64,000 bases of DNA from Hyparrhenia diplandra. Taxonomy: Eukaryota; Streptophyta; Magnoliopsida; Poales; Poaceae. The notes beneath the pieces are model-generated. The model saw nothing but the letters and a program-made list of their open reading frames with translations. It had not been told where the DNA came from and ran no database searches. The position numbers were made by a program, and so were the translations under genes. This document shows, piece by piece, positions 60,285 through 64,000 of the stretch (positions are counted from its first letter, which is position 1; the number at the start of each line of letters is the position of its first letter). The stretch covers positions 78,814-142,813 of the forward strand of contig JADLZK010001164.1 of NCBI GenBank assembly GCA_015847255.1, read 5' to 3'.

Positions 60285-63200
60285 ATGTCCAATGGGAATG
60301 GCCCACCACCCATGTTCGGCGATGACTTTCCTTATTGGAAAATCCGCATGGAGGCCTACCTTGAGGCCGAGAATCCGGTGCGCTCAAAGCCGCCACCGAA
60401 GGTTCTGAAAAACCTAAGGATGAAGAAGCCCTCACCCGGCGTAGAGAAGGAGCATGTCACTTGGAATGCCAAAGCTAGAAACATAATCTTTAGAGGCATT
60501 TGCAAGGGCGTGTTCAAAGCGTGAGGAACCACAAAAATGCCCATGATCTTTGGGAAGAAATTTGTGCGCTCCATGAGGGAACAAAGAGTGAGCGTGAGGA
60601 ACGCTATAATCTTGTTATGAATAAGCTCAATGCCTTTGCAATGCTTCCTAATGAAAATGCTAATGATATGTATGGTCGCTTGAATGTTATTGTAGAGGAA
60701 ATCAATGGGCTTGGTCTCACACAAATCAAACCGGCGGAGGTTGTGAGAAGGATGTTGTGTGTCCTTCCCGTTGACAAGTATGGGCACATTGTCACCGTTC
60801 TTCATCAAAGTGATCTTTCGAAGTCTACACCGACAAAAATCTTGGAAAAGATCAATGCCCATGAGATGTACATGCACATCAATCCCAAGGATGAATCTTC
60901 ATCGACCAAGAAGAAAGATCTTGCTTTCAAGGCTAGCCTTGACAAGAAAGGCAAAGGCAAAGCGTTAAGTGACTTCCTCTCAAAATCCAAGTGATGAGGA
61001 ACTTGATGATCTTGCACTCATGGTGAAGAGAACCACCAAGATGCTCAAGAATCTTAGCAAGAGGGGAGTCAAGTTTGATTCATCAAGAAAGCAATTCTAT
61101 ACAAGTAGCAAGAAGAAGCCACTCTCCGAAATGGAGTGCTACAATTGCCATCAACTTGGTCACCTTGCTCATCAATGTCCCGAACCACCCAAGAAAGACA
61201 AGCACAAGAAGAAGCAACGGGACAAGAGAGAAGAATCTAGTGATGATGAAGAGAAGAAGAAGGATAAGCCATATAAGAAGAAAGATGGCAAGAAGAAGGA
61301 GTACCACAAGAAGAAAGATGGAAAGGCTTACTTTTGTTGGTGATTGGCTCACCAGACATTGAATCATCATGTGGTGGCTCCTCCGGTGAAAAAGTGACAA
61401 TGAGCAAGAACATGTGGCGGCTATTGCTATTGGGTCTTCATACACTTCACCACCACCATCACCATCTTCATCATCTACACACCTATGCCTCATGGCAAAA
61501 GGACACCAAGGTACCTAGTGATGATGAAAGTAGTGATAGTGATAATGGTAGTGATGATGATGTTGAGTATGAAGCACCTAGTTATGATGAGCTTATGTCT
61601 TTGCTTAGCAAGTACTCCAAAAATGATCTCAAAGGCAAACAATAAGATTGACATGCTTAAACTTGAGAATGAATCTCTTCTTGCTAAACATGATAAAAAC
61701 ACAAAAGGCTAGTGATGAGCTTAGAGATGAACACAAACTTGTGAAGTCCTCCCTCAAGGAGCTCAAACCTTCCTTAAAAGGAGCTCAAAAGAAAAACATG
61801 ATAAACTTGTGGGGAACTCACAATGAGCTCATCATTAGACATAACAAGCTCAAAGAAGAGTACACAAATCTCAAGGTTGAGCATGACAACCTTCTTATTG
61901 CTAATGAGTTTTTTAAATGATGAGCCACATGTTGCTACTAACCATGTTGTTAAGATTGATATAGCTACATCATGTGATGACTTGATTGATGAGAACATTG
62001 AGCAAAAAGGCTAGTAGCAAGGGCAAGGAAGTGATTGTGGCCGATCACTATGATGAGTACATCAAGATCAAAGATGAGAACAACAAGCTAAAAGATGAGT
62101 GTTGTTGAGAAAAGCAATGAAGTGTATGAGTTGAATCTTGATTTTGAAATGCTCAAGCTAGAAAATGAGAAGCTCAAGAAAAGAAAAAGTTCAACACACC
62201 GCCACATTGAGCAAGCCCACCAAAAGTGAAGAAGAGCACAAGATCTTGCTTGAATTTGAGATGGTCAAGCGAGAGAGAATGAGAAGCTCAAGAAAGAGAA
62301 GGCTCACCTCACTACGGCTTGAGCAAGTTCACCAAGGGTCATAATCTTCAAAGTGAGCTCTTCATGAATACACGTAATGAAGATGGACAAGAGTGGTATT
62401 GGGTACAAGGCAAATGAAGAGAAGAAAGCCAAAGCTCAAGTTCAACACCAATCCAAGTCAAAGCCCAAGCCCAAGTCAAAGAGATGCTTTGAGTGCGGTC
62501 AAGAAGGGCATTTCTCTCATGAGTGTATGGCGCCACCACCACAACCCTTGCCTAAGCATGCTAGACCTTTTGCCTTCAATGCTCACTACATGCTTAGAAA
62601 GGATACTAGTGGCAAGACCAAGGTCATGTTCTTAGGTCCACCAAACAAGAATAGGCCTAAGCAAATTTGGGTTGCCAAGTCATTGATTGAGAGTGTCAAG
62701 GGCCCTAACCAAGAGTGGGTCCCTAAGCAACAAGCTTGATCTATTGTGTGTAGGTGAACTACAAGACGGTGGAAGTCATTGGGTTATTGATAGTGGTTGC
62801 ACACAACATATGACGGTGATCCTCGTATGTTCACCTCACTAGAAGAAGGGACAAAGGCCACAACTAGATTACATTTGGTGACAATTCAAAAGAGCAAAGT
62901 AAGAGGCTTTGGGAAAAGATTTGCAATATCAAATGATCACTCACTCTCAAATGTCCTATATGTTGCCTCATTGAGCTACAACTTGTTGTCGGTTGGTCAA
63001 CTATGTGATCTTGGCTTCCAATGCCTATTTGATGAACATGAAGTTGTTGTAATGAACAAGAGTGACAAAAAGGAGATATTTAAAGGCTTTAGGTACAACA
63101 ACCTCTATGTTGTGGATTTCACTTTCGAAGAAGCCAACTTGCAAACTTGCCTTTTTGCTAAGGCTACTTCACTTGGTTGGCTATGGCATAGAAGACTAGC

Positions 63201-64000
63201 ACATGTTGGTATGGGGTCTCTCAAGAAGCTAATGAAGAATGATCTAGTGAGAGGATTAAAGAATGTTGAGTTTGAAAAAGATAAGCTTTGTAGTGCATGT
63301 CAAGCCGGCAAGCAAGTTACCAACACCCATCCAACCAAAGCTTTCATGTCAACTCATAGAGTGCTAGAGCTACTTCACATGGATCTCTTTGGACCAACAA
63401 CATATACAAGAGCTTGGGGCAACCTATATTGTCTAGTGATTGTTGATGACTACTCAAGATACACTTGGACCTTCTTCCTTCATGACAAATCCGAAGTGGC
63501 CGCTTGCTTCAAGAAGTTTGCTAAAAGAGCTCAAAAATGAATTTGATGTGAAGATCAAGAAGATAAGAAGTGACAATGGCAAAGAGTTTGACAACACAAA
63601 CATTGAACTATATTGTGATGAAGTTGGGATCAAGCATGAGTTCTCTTCAACCTACACTCCCTCAACAAAAATGGTGTAGTGGAGAGAAAGAACGGGACAC
63701 TAATCACCTTGGCAAGAACAATGCTTGATGAGTATGGCACCGATGAGAAGTTTTGGGGCGAGGCAATCAACACCGCATGCTATGCATCCAACCGCCTCTA
63801 CCTCCAAAAGTTTCTCAAGAAGACACCCTATGAGTCTGCGCTCAATGGGAAGAAGCGGGACGTCTCTTTCTTTAGGGTGTTTGGTTGCAAATGTTACATC
63901 TTCAAGAAGCGCCATCATCTAGGGAAGTTTCAAAGACGTTGTGATATTGGTTTTCTTTGTTGGTTACTCAATAAGTCCAAAGCATATCGAGTATTCAATC
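60285..64000 (+). CDS. Copia gag-pol polyprotein, frame-disrupted and truncated by window end
   Basis: It starts MSNGNGPPPMFGDDFPYWKI, the standard copia gag opening. Gag continues with NHKNAHDLWEEICALHEG and two CCHC zinc knuckles (61137-61178, CYNCHQLGHLAHQC; 62485-62526, CFECGQEGHFSHEC) separated by a Lys/Asp/Glu-rich, coiled-coil-like region. The GAG-pre-integrase block HRRLAHVGMGSL...CSAC follows, then the integrase core with aspartates in HMDLFGP and RSDNGKEF and the glutamate in VERKNG. The window ends before reverse transcriptase. Frame breaks occur near 60515, 60990, 61340, 61640, 62100-62300, 62810, 63530 and 63670, so this copy appears non-functional as sequenced, although some breaks may be sequence errors. 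Confidence 0.88.

Larger units (their letters stand above)
58814..64000 (+). mobile_element. SIRE-like Ty1/copia LTR retrotransposon (3' end outside window)
   Basis: The 5' LTR spans about 58814 (TGAAGCATCTAGGCCCC) to 60231 (ending CCTTTCA), about 1.4 kb. It is followed immediately by a primer-binding site, tggtatccgagtc, resembling the usual initiator-tRNA-Met complement. The LTR contains a GC-rich stretch with repeated ccggacgc words. Gag, the GAG-pre-integrase zinc finger and the integrase core follow in copia order. The left LTR edge is inferred by similarity to known grass elements and could be off by tens of bases. Confidence 0.85.

Overview
This is plant nuclear DNA, almost certainly from a grass (Poaceae). 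The support is spliced genes with GT-AG introns, GC-rich 5' ends on several genes, a DUF6598 gene (a grass-centred family), Tourist-like MITEs, CACTA and SIRE-type copia elements, and A-type and CYP86-type P450s. I cannot name the species. No bacterial operon, CRISPR array, phage or rRNA cluster is visible.

Layout, genes in order: 3' end of a 4-coumarate-CoA-ligase-like gene (59-862, +); a NOP56/58-N-terminal-like gene (3009-5843, +) with a LINE at its first splice donor and a MITE inside a coding exon; RPAC1, the alpha-like subunit of RNA polymerases I and III (7424-10814, +); a CYP71-clan P450 (12164-13814, +); a DUF295/KIB1-4 protein (14259-15259, +); a DUF212 acid phosphatase/haloperoxidase-related gene (16660-18806, -); a pTAC10-like plastid S1-domain gene (20226-23774, -); a CACTA element and an inverted repeat pair (24850-28170); an M3 thimet-oligopeptidase-like gene (28941-35303, +); a carboxylesterase of the GID1-like family (36185-38475, -); a DUF6598 gene (40860-43976, -); scattered exons of an unrecognised minus-strand gene (44764-53506) apparently split by a 6.4-kb inverted cluster of LTR elements; a duplicated DUF6598 exon piece; a CYP86A-like pseudogene; a head-to-head MITE hairpin; and the 5' half of a SIRE-like Ty1/copia element running off the right edge.

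The genes are ordinary, functionally unrelated housekeeping or metabolic genes and do not form a pathway. The interest lies in how transposable elements have entered exons, splice sites and introns, and in the palindromic LTR cluster at 45862-52308. A second window-wide signal is that nearly every conserved gene carries single-base insertions or deletions, often in homopolymer runs, while flanking codons remain conserved. This points to uncorrected base-call errors in the assembly rather than mass pseudogenisation, so reading-frame breaks here should not be taken at face value. I did not find a convincing previously undescribed biological system.
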